Of a DNA stretch of 60,035 nt, positions 23,523 to 33,501 are shown one piece after another (within the stretch, counting starts at the first letter, position 1; each line of letters begins with the position of its first letter). The notes under the pieces are model-generated. The model was not told where the DNA came from. It saw only the letters and a program-made list of their open reading frames with translations, and ran no database searches. Where the stretch lies: assembly GCA_013166835.1 (NCBI GenBank), contig JABLTI010000004.1:1-60035 (forward strand), written 5' to 3'. The translations under genes were made by a program, and so were the position numbers. This stretch comes from Promethearchaeati archaeon (GTDB lineage: Archaea; Asgardarchaeota; Heimdallarchaeia; JABLTI01).

Positions 23523-26408
23523 ATGAACAGCGAAGTAAAACAAAAAAATACTAAGAGAAAAAAAATAACAGGTATTATTACTCTTAGTCTATTTATTATC
23601 ATAGCATTTGTTTTCTTATTTCAAATGGAAATAATTAGAGATCTAATTGGTTTTGAAGGATCAATTTCATTAAATTTCAAAAAAATATTAACCTACATGT
23701 TTAGTTCGATAGGAACAATTGGTGTTACTGTTAGTATATTCTTTGCTATTAAATTTGCATATAGAAAAGTTCCACTTCAAGGAGAACTCGTTTCCTCAGA
23801 TGAAATAATCCAGAAAAAGAAATTCTTTCCTCAATACCGAGTTACACATATATTGAAAATAAAAGGTTTGCCTAGAAAATTTATTGAAAAGATGAAGAAG
23901 GACAACTCATCTGATGAATTACTTTATTTGAGAAATTGGGATGTAATAGCAAGTTTAGCTCAAGTTTGTGATGAGATTTCTTTTTGGGTTGTGAAAAATA
24001 AAAATCAGATTCAAATTTATTTTTCAATTTCAGGTTGGAGTTGGTTCACCAAAGAAAAAGCTTCAAAAAAAGCAATCAATAGTGTTTTATCATTTAAGGC
24101 AGCATTTAATAATATTTATCCTTCTATTTTATTTGAAAATGCATCTCTTCAAGATTCAAAGGTCTTGCTTAATGTTATTAACAAGTGTGATTTTGGTTTA
24201 CTTACAAAAGGTATACCAGCTCTCAAAACAAATCAAACACAGATTGATAGATTAATTAATACTTTTAGTTCTATAGGAGAAGATTGCTTCTATGTTACTA
24301 GTTTTAGTGGCATAAGAAAAGGTTCTGAAAAACGACAAAGCTCAAAGACTTTTATTCGGAAAGAAATCAGTAATGAATTTGATAATGATTTTTTTGATTC
24401 AAAGAAAACTGGCCAAAGCAAAATAGGAACATATGCCTTTTCGGAAACTGAAAGTGGTATGCACATAATTTTAGCTGCATTACTAAGTATTTGGTCAGGA
24501 ACACATACTTTTGATGTAGAAAAATTAGGTGATTGCACAAATAAAACATACTATAAAAGAATACAAAAACTTAATCCAATAAAAAATACTCGATTGAGTA
24601 ATAAAACTTTGAGCAGCTTTGTGCATTTACCGGAAAAACCTTTCTTAACTGAAGATACAGGACAGCCTATTTTTGAAATACCTTCTCAAAAAGAAGAAAT
24701 ACATCCTGATATTGTATTAGGTAATATTGTTCAAAATGATCGAATTTTAGATGAATACACAATTCCGCTTGAGAATTTCTTGTTTAATACTGAAATTGTT
24801 GGTATGATTGGTAGAGGAAAATCCTATCTTGTAGCGTCAATTATTGAGCAATTATTAAATAAGAATCTAGGTTGTTTAATTTTTGATTTGAAAGGAGAAT
24901 ATGCAGAATTCTTTGTCAATGATCCAGATGTCTTTGTTTACACAATTGGTAATCCAGCACCGCTAGGAATTAATCTGTTTCAAATGAACTCAAATGATGA
25001 TGTTCAAAATATAATAGCGTTAATTTGTGAAATGTTGACAATTGCTGGATCACCATTTAGTCCAACAATGCTAAATATTTTCGAGTCAGCATTGCAAAAG
25101 GTTACTAAAAGGGAAGAGAAAAATCTAGAAATCTTTATGCATTGCTTGTATCAAAGCTCAGAGGAATATTCAAGCAGCATGAAAACATCATATTCAAGAG
25201 ATTCTATTGATGCTATTCTTAATAGATTAAATTATATTTTTGGGGGAGTGAATTATGAAGTTTTTAGTGCCATGAGTAATACATTAGACTTTTCAATGCT
25301 TGATCAAGGTAAGAAGATAATTCTAGACTTTAGTGAATATCTTAGAAGAGGAGCAAATACAGCCTCTTTATTTCTAGTTTGTAATTTAATTTTACATTTA
25401 TTATCAAAACATGCATCTCAAAAAGGAATCACTAACAGCTTGAGGTATTTAGTTATACTGGAGGAAGCTATGTATTTGATCCCTAAGAGATTTAATCTGG
25501 ATTCGACAGCAAGTATTGGTTATTCAGAACAAAACTTCATAACGGGAAGATCCTTAGGAATTGGAACTATAACAATATATCAACTATGGGATAGTGTGAG
25601 TTCCGTTGTACATGCGAATTCTTTAACTAAAGTTCTATTTAGGGGGGAGGAAACTGAAAAAATCCGAAATGCGATAATTCTAACTGATGAGCAATTTAAT
25701 TATTTACCACACTTACCTGAGAGGAACTTCATTTTAAAGTCAAAAACATTATCAGGTCCTGCTTTAATGAAAACAAAAACATTTGAACGGAGACCATATT
25801 CAAAAAATGAATATTTACAATTAGCGAAAGAAAAATTCAATAGAAGTGGTTTTAGATATGAAATGATATCACAGAATTTACTGGAATTGAGAAAATGTAT
25901 ATTTGAAAAAAGAAATTATAAACCAAAAAAATCTAACTTTGATGCAGTTACTAAAGAGTTTACTAAAAATGAGAAAACTACAAATACTGAGAAAATCCCA
26001 AGAAAAAGACAATTTAATAACTATTCTTGGGAATGGTGTATAAATATATGTCCAGTAAGATACGAGTACAAAGATAAGAGTTCTAATTGGATAAAAGAGA
26101 ATATATGTTTGAAAATACAAGATATTGCTCAAGAAATTTCAAAGCAGTTGATGACAAGACAAGAATTGGGATCAATGATTGATATTTTTGAGAAAAATCC
26201 TGATTATATAACTGAGAAAATTCTGGATTACTATAATGGACACTTTGAGGGCATAAATCCTAAGATGTTAACTTTTTGTACGATAAATCTAATATTGAAT
26301 GACCTTAAGAAGGAATTTAATCTAAGTAATACTTGGAAAAATAACTCATTAGTTAGATTAAAAAGCTCATTGAAAGACAAATCAATATCAGATTATTCTG
26401 TACATTAG
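23523..26408 (+). CDS. Membrane-anchored HerA/VirB4-like ATPase
   Basis: 961 residues. Two membrane helices near residues 18-37 and 58-78 are followed by a cytoplasmic region. Walker A is GMIGRGKSYLVAS near residue 426, then LIFDLKGEYAEFF. Walker B is YLVILEEAMYLI near 643. This is the FtsK/HerA/VirB4/TraG branch of P-loop ATPases that pump DNA or drive conjugation-type secretion. The C-terminal 200 residues look helical and lysine-rich. GAGGGG precedes the ATG. It lies just before orc1/cdc6 in the same orientation, 119 bases apart. A DNA translocase role is inference; the substrate is unknown. Confidence 0.75.
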   Translation: MNSEVKQKNTKRKKITGIITLSLFIIIAFVFLFQMEIIRDLIGFEGSISLNFKKILTYMFSSIGTIGVTVSIFFAIKFAYRKVPLQGELVSSDEIIQKKKFFPQYRVTHILKIKGLPRKFIEKMKKDNSSDELLYLRNWDVIASLAQVCDEISFWVVKNKNQIQIYFSISGWSWFTKEKASKKAINSVLSFKAAFNNIYPSILFENASLQDSKVLLNVINKCDFGLLTKGIPALKTNQTQIDRLINTFSSIGEDCFYVTSFSGIRKGSEKRQSSKTFIRKEISNEFDNDFFDSKKTGQSKIGTYAFSETESGMHIILAALLSIWSGTHTFDVEKLGDCTNKTYYKRIQKLNPIKNTRLSNKTLSSFVHLPEKPFLTEDTGQPIFEIPSQKEEIHPDIVLGNIVQNDRILDEYTIPLENFLFNTEIVGMIGRGKSYLVASIIEQLLNKNLGCLIFDLKGEYAEFFVNDPDVFVYTIGNPAPLGINLFQMNSNDDVQNIIALICEMLTIAGSPFSPTMLNIFESALQKVTKREEKNLEIFMHCLYQSSEEYSSSMKTSYSRDSIDAILNRLNYIFGGVNYEVFSAMSNTLDFSMLDQGKKIILDFSEYLRRGANTASLFLVCNLILHLLSKHASQKGITNSLRYLVILEEAMYLIPKRFNLDSTASIGYSEQNFITGRSLGIGTITIYQLWDSVSSVVHANSLTKVLFRGEETEKIRNAIILTDEQFNYLPHLPERNFILKSKTLSGPALMKTKTFERRPYSKNEYLQLAKEKFNRSGFRYEMISQNLLELRKCIFEKRNYKPKKSNFDAVTKEFTKNEKTTNTEKIPRKRQFNNYSWEWCINICPVRYEYKDKSSNWIKENICLKIQDIAQEISKQLMTRQELGSMIDIFEKNPDYITEKILDYYNGHFEGINPKMLTFCTINLILNDLKKEFNLSNTWKNNSLVRLKSSLKDKSISDYSVH

Positions 26409-26440
26409 TAATCTCACTTAAATCAAATAATACTTTAGGT

Positions 26441-26466
26441 TAACTCCCCCTTTGAGAGGATTTTTT
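26441..26466 (-). promoter_or_regulatory. Partial ORB-like box before orc1/cdc6
   Basis: The minus strand reads ATCCTCTCAAAGGGGGAG, which matches the G-rich half of archaeal origin recognition boxes but not the TTCCA.T.GAA half. Orc1/Cdc6 genes often have such sites nearby. Weak on its own. Confidence 0.25.
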
Positions 26467-26527
26467 AATAGGTAAATAATTATGTTGAATGAGTTAATAT
26501 TGACCTTTTAGGGCAAGGGCAAACGCA

Positions 26528-27730
26528 ATGGATGAATTGTTAGAAAAAGAACTAAGAAAACCAACTCTAATTAAAAATCCCAGAGTACTGGATTTAAAAT
26601 ATATTCCAAAAAAGCTTTTACATAGAGAAGAAGAGCAAAAAATGCTTATACAGTATTTTAAACCAGTGATTGAAAAACCGGGAGAGTACTCACAAAGAGT
26701 TTCAATCATCGGAGCAATAGGTAGTGGAAAAACTGCAATTGCTTTGAAATTTGGGGAAATGGTTAAGGTCTATTCGACTCAAAAAAATTTGAACTTAGAA
26801 TATGTACATGTAAATTGTCGTAGAGCTAGATCTGCTTTCTTAACACTTCTTGAAATTGTTCGTAAATTTAATCCACATATACCTGTAAGAGGATTTTCAC
26901 CGGAAGAAATTTTGAATATGTTAACTGAAATTCTCAATAGAAAGAGGCTCTATTTAATTGTAACCTTGGATGAAATTGATTTTGTTATCAGAAAAGATGG
27001 CCCTGATTTGTTATATGATCTTACTCGCTTGACTGATGATGAAATTGATATGAAAGAACGAGTGTCTATAATCACAATTGTAAGAGATATAGCTTTTAGA
27101 ACTATGCTCGATGAAAGTACATTAAGTACTTTAAGACAAAATACTATTTTTTTGGAACCATATACCGAAGATCAGCTTAGAGATATAATAGCTGATAGAA
27201 TAAAGGAAGCCTTTTATGAAGATGTTGTTTCTAAAGAAGCTGCTGACCTTATAGCAGATATTGCATCAAAGAATGGTGATGCGCGATACGCAATTGAATT
27301 ATTGGAACGCGCAGGAATGCATGCGGATCATAGACAATCATTAAAGGTTTTACCAGAACATGTTCGTCATGCAAATGCATCTATCCATCCAGTCATTAGG
27401 CAAGAAATCGTGAAAGATTTAACAACACAACAAAAATTAATTCTTCTAGCAATTTCAATAAAATTAAAGACAACACAGAAAGCATATACTACAATGGGAG
27501 AGGTGGAAGAAACATATAAGAGACTATGTGAAGAATTCACTTTTCCGGTTAGAAGTCACACTCAATTATGGGAATATATTCAATATCTTCAAAATTGTGA
27601 TGTAATTACTACTAAGATTAGTAGTAAGGGACAAAGAGGGCAAACTACGCTAATCGGATTACCAGATGTCTCTGCAGAAAAAATTGAGAACGCTATCAGG
27701 GAGCAGTTGGAGAAACAGGCAGATAAATAA
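26528..27730 (+). CDS. cdc6: Orc1/Cdc6 replication initiator
   Basis: Orc1/Cdc6 proteins bind origin recognition boxes and help load the MCM helicase. Seen: AAA+ domain with IGAIGSGKTAIA (Walker A, about residue 61), LIVTLDEIDFV (Walker B, about 143), sensor-1 IITIVRDIAF, and a sensor-2/lid segment KNGDARYAIELLERAG. The C-terminal winged helix includes the last ~100 residues. 400 residues is full length. The wHTH gene 27767 follows after 36 bases and may be co-transcribed. The best origin-like sequence in the window is 28 kb away at 54898-55855. Confidence 0.93.
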   Translation: MDELLEKELRKPTLIKNPRVLDLKYIPKKLLHREEEQKMLIQYFKPVIEKPGEYSQRVSIIGAIGSGKTAIALKFGEMVKVYSTQKNLNLEYVHVNCRRARSAFLTLLEIVRKFNPHIPVRGFSPEEILNMLTEILNRKRLYLIVTLDEIDFVIRKDGPDLLYDLTRLTDDEIDMKERVSIITIVRDIAFRTMLDESTLSTLRQNTIFLEPYTEDQLRDIIADRIKEAFYEDVVSKEAADLIADIASKNGDARYAIELLERAGMHADHRQSLKVLPEHVRHANASIHPVIRQEIVKDLTTQQKLILLAISIKLKTTQKAYTTMGEVEETYKRLCEEFTFPVRSHTQLWEYIQYLQNCDVITTKISSKGQRGQTTLIGLPDVSAEKIENAIREQLEKQADK

Positions 27731-27766
27731 TATAATTACTATTTGTGAAAGAGGTAGACAATCTAG

Positions 27767-28141
27767 ATGTATAGAGATACAACACATCGTTTGAATGAAA
27801 ATAAAGCAGAAACTGCAGAAGATGAGCTTATACAAGATTATGCTGAAAAAGAAATCGAAATCATAGATTTTGGAATAGAAGACGTTCTCTCATCAAGAGG
27901 ACGAATACTAATTCTCAAGACACTCGCTGAGATGGAAGAGCTAAATATTTCTGCAATTGCTAGAGTAGCTAATTTAAATCATAGTACAACAACGCAGCAT
28001 CTTAGTTTTTTAACAAAAGTAGGTTTGGTACAAGAAAAAAAATTCGGACGTATTAAGATTTTTAGATACAAAATAGAAAATGTAAAGGCTCGCTCATTGA
28101 AAAGATTGTTTGAAATATGGAAAAATGAAAACAAGTATTAA
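27767..28141 (+). CDS. ArsR-like winged-helix regulator
   Basis: 124 residues. The C-terminal 80 residues form a winged helix (ILILKTLAEMEELNISAIAR, then NLNHSTTTQHLSFLTKVGLV) typical of ArsR-type regulators, with an acidic N-terminal extension. It lies 36 bases after orc1/cdc6. There is no cysteine-rich metal site, so a metal sensor is unlikely. Function otherwise unknown. Confidence 0.7.
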   Translation: MYRDTTHRLNENKAETAEDELIQDYAEKEIEIIDFGIEDVLSSRGRILILKTLAEMEELNISAIARVANLNHSTTTQHLSFLTKVGLVQEKKFGRIKIFRYKIENVKARSLKRLFEIWKNENKY

Positions 28142-28159
28142 TAATTTTATGAAGCCTGA

Positions 28160-31024
28160 TTATAATTGTACCTCAAGTGAAACTGCTGATTTCTTCTTGA
28201 AAAGTAATATTGTAGATACAACTGTTAATGCTATAGTTCCAATTCCTAGTATGATTGTTGTAGAATCCATTTGAATCAGATTACTTTGAGTGCCCCTTAA
28301 ATGATATATAATAGAACTAGAGTTTCCTGACGTATAAATCTTAAATTTGAAATAATTATCTGTAATTTCCAATTCACTTTCTTCAGTAATAATTATTTCA
28401 TTTTGATATAACTCCCATTCTGCATAATTTAACCAATCATTTTTTCTCCCGAGAGTGATCTCTAGACCATCATAGAGTAAATTATTGATATTTAATGAAA
28501 TCTCTATAATGATTTCTGACTTTACAGTTTCTACTTTATATGTTGGTACAGGTTTTCTTGTTTCAAGAAGTAAAATATCGAAATCAGCAGAGATATTTGA
28601 TACATCTCTAGTCCAAGTAATGATATCAATTGGTGTTATGTTTGCAGTTATGTTAGCTGATTGCGTCATTATAACTGCAGAGATTGGATCATATTCAGAT
28701 GGGATATTAATATACCAATTTGTTCCCACTGTTGGGTAATCAATGTTAAAAACAAAATATGTTGTTTCATTGTTATTTGAATCAAAATGATTGGAATTTC
28801 CCAGATTTGCTTGTCTTGGAATATCACTGAGTTCTATATTTATACTTTTAGAGGTTTGAAGGAATTCAATCTCACTTATTATTACATAGCTAGTAATATT
28901 TAAAGTATTAAACTGGTAAATCGGTGAAATAAAGTATAATATTGAAGCAAATCCGCTTGAATTCGTCCAGGTTTCCAAATATGGACTATTATTTATGTCA
29001 AATTTAATTTCTACATCTGAAACAGGAATTGATGTATTATCTTCTACGTATGCATTTATTGTGATAGTTTCACTTGGGTATCCTGTTTCTGGAGCATACA
29101 GTATCAAATCGAAATCTGTAAAGACTATTGTAACCTCTATAATTAGAAAAGCTGTAGCATAGTTATTTCTGCTAGCTTGAATTGTCAGAAAATATATTCC
29201 AGGAGTAGCTTCATCATTTAATACATTTGCATCGTATTTTTTCAGTGGATTCTGTAGTAAACTACCTATTCCATAATCCCAGGAGTAATCAACTGTTGCA
29301 AAATCAATTGAATCACTAATTTCTATATCAAGATAATCAATTTCGACAACAAAATTCTGTTTATAATTTACCGTAATTTGATTTTGTGTTGGAGTGATTT
29401 TAGTAGGGATTGAAGTTATGTCAAAATTTAATTCACCAATACCAGCTCTATCCAAAATTTTCCAGAACACAATAACTTTGTAAGTAGCTCTTGGTAAAGA
29501 GCTATTGAAATTAACATCTGTGAAGCTTGTAGCACCATTAATGTCTGAGATATTAGAATTTGAATAGATAGTATTTTCTTCTACATCTATTACGAAGATC
29601 TCAACATCTTCCTGGTAAATTCTAGATTCAATTACTACGTTCAACACTTCGTTATGAGTAATTTGATAGTCTGATAAAATCATGTTATCAATTAGATTAT
29701 CAGATATAAATCGGAATTCAACATGATTATAAAGTAAACAAGAAAAGATTATTTGTTGATGTGTTGAATTTTCCAGATTGCTAATATAATTTGTATCTAT
29801 ATCATCAACCAAAATTTGATCTATAATCCAATCTTTTGATATTGAGATGCTCAGTGTTATGTTATTTATACTAAGAGGTGTTATATAAGATTCATTTGAA
29901 GTTTCAATCCACAAGATTTCATCCCAATTATTAAATTCACTAATCCTTTTACTGGTGCATTTACCTACACCTAGAATTGAATAACTACAATCGTAAAAAA
30001 TTTGCTCAGTAGAAGTATATTGAATAATATATTCTAATTGTGAAGATGGTTGATTGTAAAGAGAAATCGTGCCACTCCCAAAATTACCATTTACTTGTTG
30101 TGAATTAATTACTAAACTTATGTCTGAAGGAGAAACATTATCAGTTAAGGAAATATCATCCATAATGAATTCCATTTGATATGGAATCTCACCCCAAGTC
30201 TCCACAGCTAAGCTTCTTAATTGATCTGGTTTTTGACTAAATAGTTCCAAACCTAATGCAGTTATGTTTAATGAATACTCATGATTTGTTCCATCAAACG
30301 TTGCTTCATTAATTAATAAATCAGCATAACCTCCTGGACCAGTTACGTTGGATAAAACCCCTAGATTCCCATCAAACCAAATGAATATATAAAGATCAAA
30401 TTGGAAAAATAAACGAATGCAAATATTTGAATCATAACTAGAACCAAGATTATTACGTAATAATGAATATGAGAAACTGAAAATTACTGAGTCACTATAG
30501 ACATCTATTGGATCATCAAAACCAACTATTGTAGTGTGATCATTAGAGACAACATCAAAATACCAAGAATAATTTCCATCAATAACATCACCATTCGGAG
30601 GATTGCTTTCTCTTGTTACATTTCCATCATAATGTGAAGGAATGTAATCAGTCCACAATGTGTCTTCTGATTCAGCATTTCCATTGTTTATTTTCTGACT
30701 TCTTAAATCAGAAAATTGAAAAGTACTATTAAGAGCCCAATCGTCACATTTGTCTATAGTTATTGAGTCAATGGATTCATTAATATCATTGCTATATTGA
30801 AACTCTCTATTGAATGTGCTCGACTCAGAATTATCCAAAGTATTTGTTGCCAAGTGATCACTTATAATTTGTTGATCCAACTGCTTTAGGTTCTGTATAG
30901 GATCAAACTGAAAAGAATCTTCAGGAATGAAATTATTCTCATAATAGTGGATTCCCTGAATATATGATGTACTTAGAAAGACCAGAATTGTCACAATGGT
31001 AAGGAATTGTTTTGTTTTCTTCAT
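28160..31024 (-). CDS. Large secreted, C-terminally anchored surface protein
   Basis: 954 residues. A signal peptide lies at residues 5-25 (QFLTIVTILVFLSTSYIQG). A long extracellular region is rich in Asn, Ser, Ile and Thr with many N-glycosylation sequons. A C-terminal membrane helix (ILGIGTIALTVVSTILLF) is followed by a short basic tail. Middle parts resemble Ig-like/carbohydrate-binding beta sandwiches (for example VSNDHTTIVGFD and ISVSDVEIKF-like stretches, the latter read as PVSDVEIKFD). It converges with the wHTH gene. A surface or S-layer-associated role is inference. Confidence 0.65.
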   Translation of the reverse strand: MKKTKQFLTIVTILVFLSTSYIQGIHYYENNFIPEDSFQFDPIQNLKQLDQQIISDHLATNTLDNSESSTFNREFQYSNDINESIDSITIDKCDDWALNSTFQFSDLRSQKINNGNAESEDTLWTDYIPSHYDGNVTRESNPPNGDVIDGNYSWYFDVVSNDHTTIVGFDDPIDVYSDSVIFSFSYSLLRNNLGSSYDSNICIRLFFQFDLYIFIWFDGNLGVLSNVTGPGGYADLLINEATFDGTNHEYSLNITALGLELFSQKPDQLRSLAVETWGEIPYQMEFIMDDISLTDNVSPSDISLVINSQQVNGNFGSGTISLYNQPSSQLEYIIQYTSTEQIFYDCSYSILGVGKCTSKRISEFNNWDEILWIETSNESYITPLSINNITLSISISKDWIIDQILVDDIDTNYISNLENSTHQQIIFSCLLYNHVEFRFISDNLIDNMILSDYQITHNEVLNVVIESRIYQEDVEIFVIDVEENTIYSNSNISDINGATSFTDVNFNSSLPRATYKVIVFWKILDRAGIGELNFDITSIPTKITPTQNQITVNYKQNFVVEIDYLDIEISDSIDFATVDYSWDYGIGSLLQNPLKKYDANVLNDEATPGIYFLTIQASRNNYATAFLIIEVTIVFTDFDLILYAPETGYPSETITINAYVEDNTSIPVSDVEIKFDINNSPYLETWTNSSGFASILYFISPIYQFNTLNITSYVIISEIEFLQTSKSINIELSDIPRQANLGNSNHFDSNNNETTYFVFNIDYPTVGTNWYINIPSEYDPISAVIMTQSANITANITPIDIITWTRDVSNISADFDILLLETRKPVPTYKVETVKSEIIIEISLNINNLLYDGLEITLGRKNDWLNYAEWELYQNEIIITEESELEITDNYFKFKIYTSGNSSSIIYHLRGTQSNLIQMDSTTIILGIGTIALTVVSTILLFKKKSAVSLEVQL

Positions 31025-31189
31025 TTGATCTCAACTCAATGACCATAATGAGAAAAAATAACAGAGATTGTTTACTCTCGATATTTTTCAAGTAACTATT
31101 CTAAAGAAACTATAAAAACACCCGTAGAAACAACTTGACACCTTAAATTGTGATTTAAAATATTGAAGAAATTTCCACATGTTATCACG

Positions 31190-31198
31190 CTTTATATA
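31190..31198 (+). promoter_or_regulatory. TATA element for the PAC2 gene
   Basis: CTTTATATA is centred about 28 bases before the GTG at 31223, so a start about 25 bases downstream would be at or next to the GTG. The mRNA is therefore probably leaderless or has a leader of around ten bases to ATG 31232. Confidence 0.5.
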
Positions 31199-31222
31199 TT
31201 ATTAAGTAAACGGATATATTGA

Positions 31223-31960
31223 GTGAGAAAAATGACTATAAAACTAGAAATAGAAGGAAATAAAAATTTCAAAGATAATACGTTTATTACTGGATTTCAT
31301 GGAATTGGAACAACTGGTTTTATTGCTGTGAAATATGTTGTTAATGAGCTTCAAGCAGAAAAAATTGGAACTATAATTAGTGATTTCTTACCACCCTTTG
31401 TTACAACAAAAGATGGTAAATTGTCTTTGCCTTTTGAGTTTTTTCAGTTTGAGGATAATATCATGTTAGTTCCTCAGTTTCAACCATATCGTCATGAACA
31501 TAAAGAATTTGCAGAAAAACTTGTTGATTGGACTATTCAATCTAAATTCCAACAATCGATTCTTATTGGAGGTTTAGATTCAAGATTAAAAAAAGAAGAA
31601 GATGAAAAAATCCGTGTAGTAGCTACATCTGCTTATTTAGAGAGCAATGATTTGGAATTACCTCTATTAGAAGATGGATTATTTGTAACAGGTCCAATTG
31701 CATTAATGTTAGCATATTATGAAGTCAGCAATTTTCCAGCAATTGCATTATTACCATATGCTGAAAGCTCTCGAGCAGATCCTTTAGCAGCATCAATTGC
31801 AGTAGAGTTAGTGAATAAAGTAACCAAACTAAAAATTGATACGAATAAATTAGTGCAAGATGCTGAACTAATTGAACGTAATTTACAAGAAGTAATAACC
31901 CAGACTAAAAGTCAGGATATTGATGAAAAAGAACAAGGCGCAAAAAGATTGTTTATATAA
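31223..31960 (+). CDS. PAC2 family protein (proteasome assembly chaperone-like)
   Basis: 245 residues with a purine-nucleoside-phosphorylase-like alpha/beta fold. Family marks are FITGFHGIGTTGFIAVKYVV, ISDFLPPFV, ILIGGLDSR and GLFVTGPIALMLAYYEV. Archaeal PAC2 proteins are related to the eukaryotic proteasome assembly chaperone and bind proteasome parts. The start is GTG 31223 or ATG 31232; the promoter position fits either. It stands as a single plus-strand gene ending two bases from a convergent membrane gene. Confidence 0.85.
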   Translation: MRKMTIKLEIEGNKNFKDNTFITGFHGIGTTGFIAVKYVVNELQAEKIGTIISDFLPPFVTTKDGKLSLPFEFFQFEDNIMLVPQFQPYRHEHKEFAEKLVDWTIQSKFQQSILIGGLDSRLKKEEDEKIRVVATSAYLESNDLELPLLEDGLFVTGPIALMLAYYEVSNFPAIALLPYAESSRADPLAASIAVELVNKVTKLKIDTNKLVQDAELIERNLQEVITQTKSQDIDEKEQGAKRLFI

Positions 31961-31962
31961 AT

Positions 31963-32604
31963 TCACAATACAAGTAGTAAAATCCCCTTAGCAATAAAGA
32001 ATGAACAAACATATGCTATAGTTGTAAATATAATTGTTTTAAAATTAATCTTACCAAATCCTATATCGGAAATAAAATAAATTGATGATATTGCAATAAA
32101 ATAAAGAGAAAACGGCATTATATTCAATGTTGATTGACTTATAGTTATATTTCTAAAAATAGCAACAAATGTTACAAATAATGGAGCTAAACCTGCTAGG
32201 ATTCCCAAGAAAATAGATGTAGCGGAACCAAGGAATAGCGTCTTATATCTTTGAGCTTTTAGGATTGAATTACGTTTTTCCATTAATTTCCTATTTGTCT
32301 CTAGATTATCAGCAATCTCGAGTATTTTCTCACCGGTTTCATATGAACTAATTCCCATTAGTTTTGATAACAAGAGCCAAACTCTCGAAAGTGATTTATC
32401 TTCGGTATAATCAGCTAATTTCACTAAGAGTTCTTTATATCCTAATCCTAAATTCAATAACTTTATCCAATTTTCTTTATTTTGATTATTTTCTTGGAGG
32501 TTTTTTATTGCTAAAAAAATACTATTTTCAATACTCCGCCCTAATATTAAATTATTAGCAATTGTTTTGAGTAAAAATATTACTTCTTCATTTGTTAAAG
32601 CCAT
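31963..32604 (-). CDS. T2SF/TadC-like pilus membrane protein
   Basis: 213 residues. A helical cytoplasmic N-terminal half (about 1-115) resembles one type II secretion F domain, with the phrase SYETGEKILEIADNLETNR. Two or three membrane helices follow. It comes after a second T2SF protein (32610-33425) by five bases. Archaella use one protein with two such domains; here two separate genes resemble TadB and TadC of Tad pili. These proteins form the membrane platform for pilus assembly. Confidence 0.65.
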   Translation of the reverse strand: MALTNEEVIFLLKTIANNLILGRSIENSIFLAIKNLQENNQNKENWIKLLNLGLGYKELLVKLADYTEDKSLSRVWLLLSKLMGISSYETGEKILEIADNLETNRKLMEKRNSILKAQRYKTLFLGSATSIFLGILAGLAPLFVTFVAIFRNITISQSTLNIMPFSLYFIAISSIYFISDIGFGKINFKTIIFTTIAYVCSFFIAKGILLLVL

Positions 32605-32609
32605 CTTGA

Positions 32610-33425
32610 TTAACCTCCGAGTAATTCAACTTTGCCACTATTAAATATCTCAACAGCAATTAGATCAAAAACTAAGAAAACTAATGGTAGAAAAACCAAC
32701 ATACTTACGTTAATATAACCCATTATTACAAGAAGCATTGAAACAGTAATTGGGATGATTGTAGTTATTGCAAGAAACAAACTCATTTTACCTTCTAATT
32801 GAGACATATAGGAATCAAAGTTTTTTCTAATACGCCATTGTGCTTCGAAATTCTTTGTTTTATCAATAGTAAGTTGACCATTAGCAATTGGAACTATTAA
32901 TTCAAGAATAAATTCTTTAATGGTTTCTGAAGGTTGTTTTAATGCAAATGTTTGTAATAAGGAAATTGGAGAGTCACCGATATTCATTCTTTGAATTAGT
33001 TGTGTTATCATAGGTGAAATAATAGGATAAGATCCTTGTGCTAAATATTCAATAACCATTGAAAGAGAATTTGTTGTCGATAAAATAAGTAGTATTTCAC
33101 GACAAATCAAATCCGAATTTTGTTCAACTTCCAAGATTTTTTCGAAGTATATCTTTCTAATTTTTCTTAGCAAAAACAAAATTATTGCTAATATTACAAT
33201 GATAAATATCAATAGGCTAAATACTGCATTGAAAAATAGAACGCCACAGGAAACTATTGTTGCCAAAATTAATGAAAACAAAATTATTGCACCATTAATA
33301 TTGCTTCTTTTTATACCATAATTATCAACGAAGTATTCATTAGGTATGTCTTCTAAGAATTTATTGTACCTTATTTTTTTGCAGAGGTTTGTTTTTGCTA
33401 ATGGAATAATGATTTTTTCAATCAT
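32610..33425 (-). CDS. T2SF/TadB-like pilus membrane protein
   Basis: 271 residues with two membrane helices near 47-90, then a cytoplasmic T2SF helical domain (about 100-210: LSMVIEYLAQGSYPIISPMI) and two helices at the C-terminus. It lies between the secretion ATPase gene (33502-35001) and the TadC-like gene, all on the minus strand, and forms a Tad-like pilus platform with the latter. Confidence 0.65.
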   Translation of the reverse strand: MIEKIIIPLAKTNLCKKIRYNKFLEDIPNEYFVDNYGIKRSNINGAIILFSLILATIVSCGVLFFNAVFSLLIFIIVILAIILFLLRKIRKIYFEKILEVEQNSDLICREILLILSTTNSLSMVIEYLAQGSYPIISPMITQLIQRMNIGDSPISLLQTFALKQPSETIKEFILELIVPIANGQLTIDKTKNFEAQWRIRKNFDSYMSQLEGKMSLFLAITTIIPITVSMLLVIMGYINVSMLVFLPLVFLVFDLIAVEIFNSGKVELLGG

Positions 33426-33501
33426 ATGGTATCACATTTTAGAAATTAGCACTCAATTATTAGTAAGAAGGAATGCATTTAAGCATCTATAATTAGAAAA
33501 A

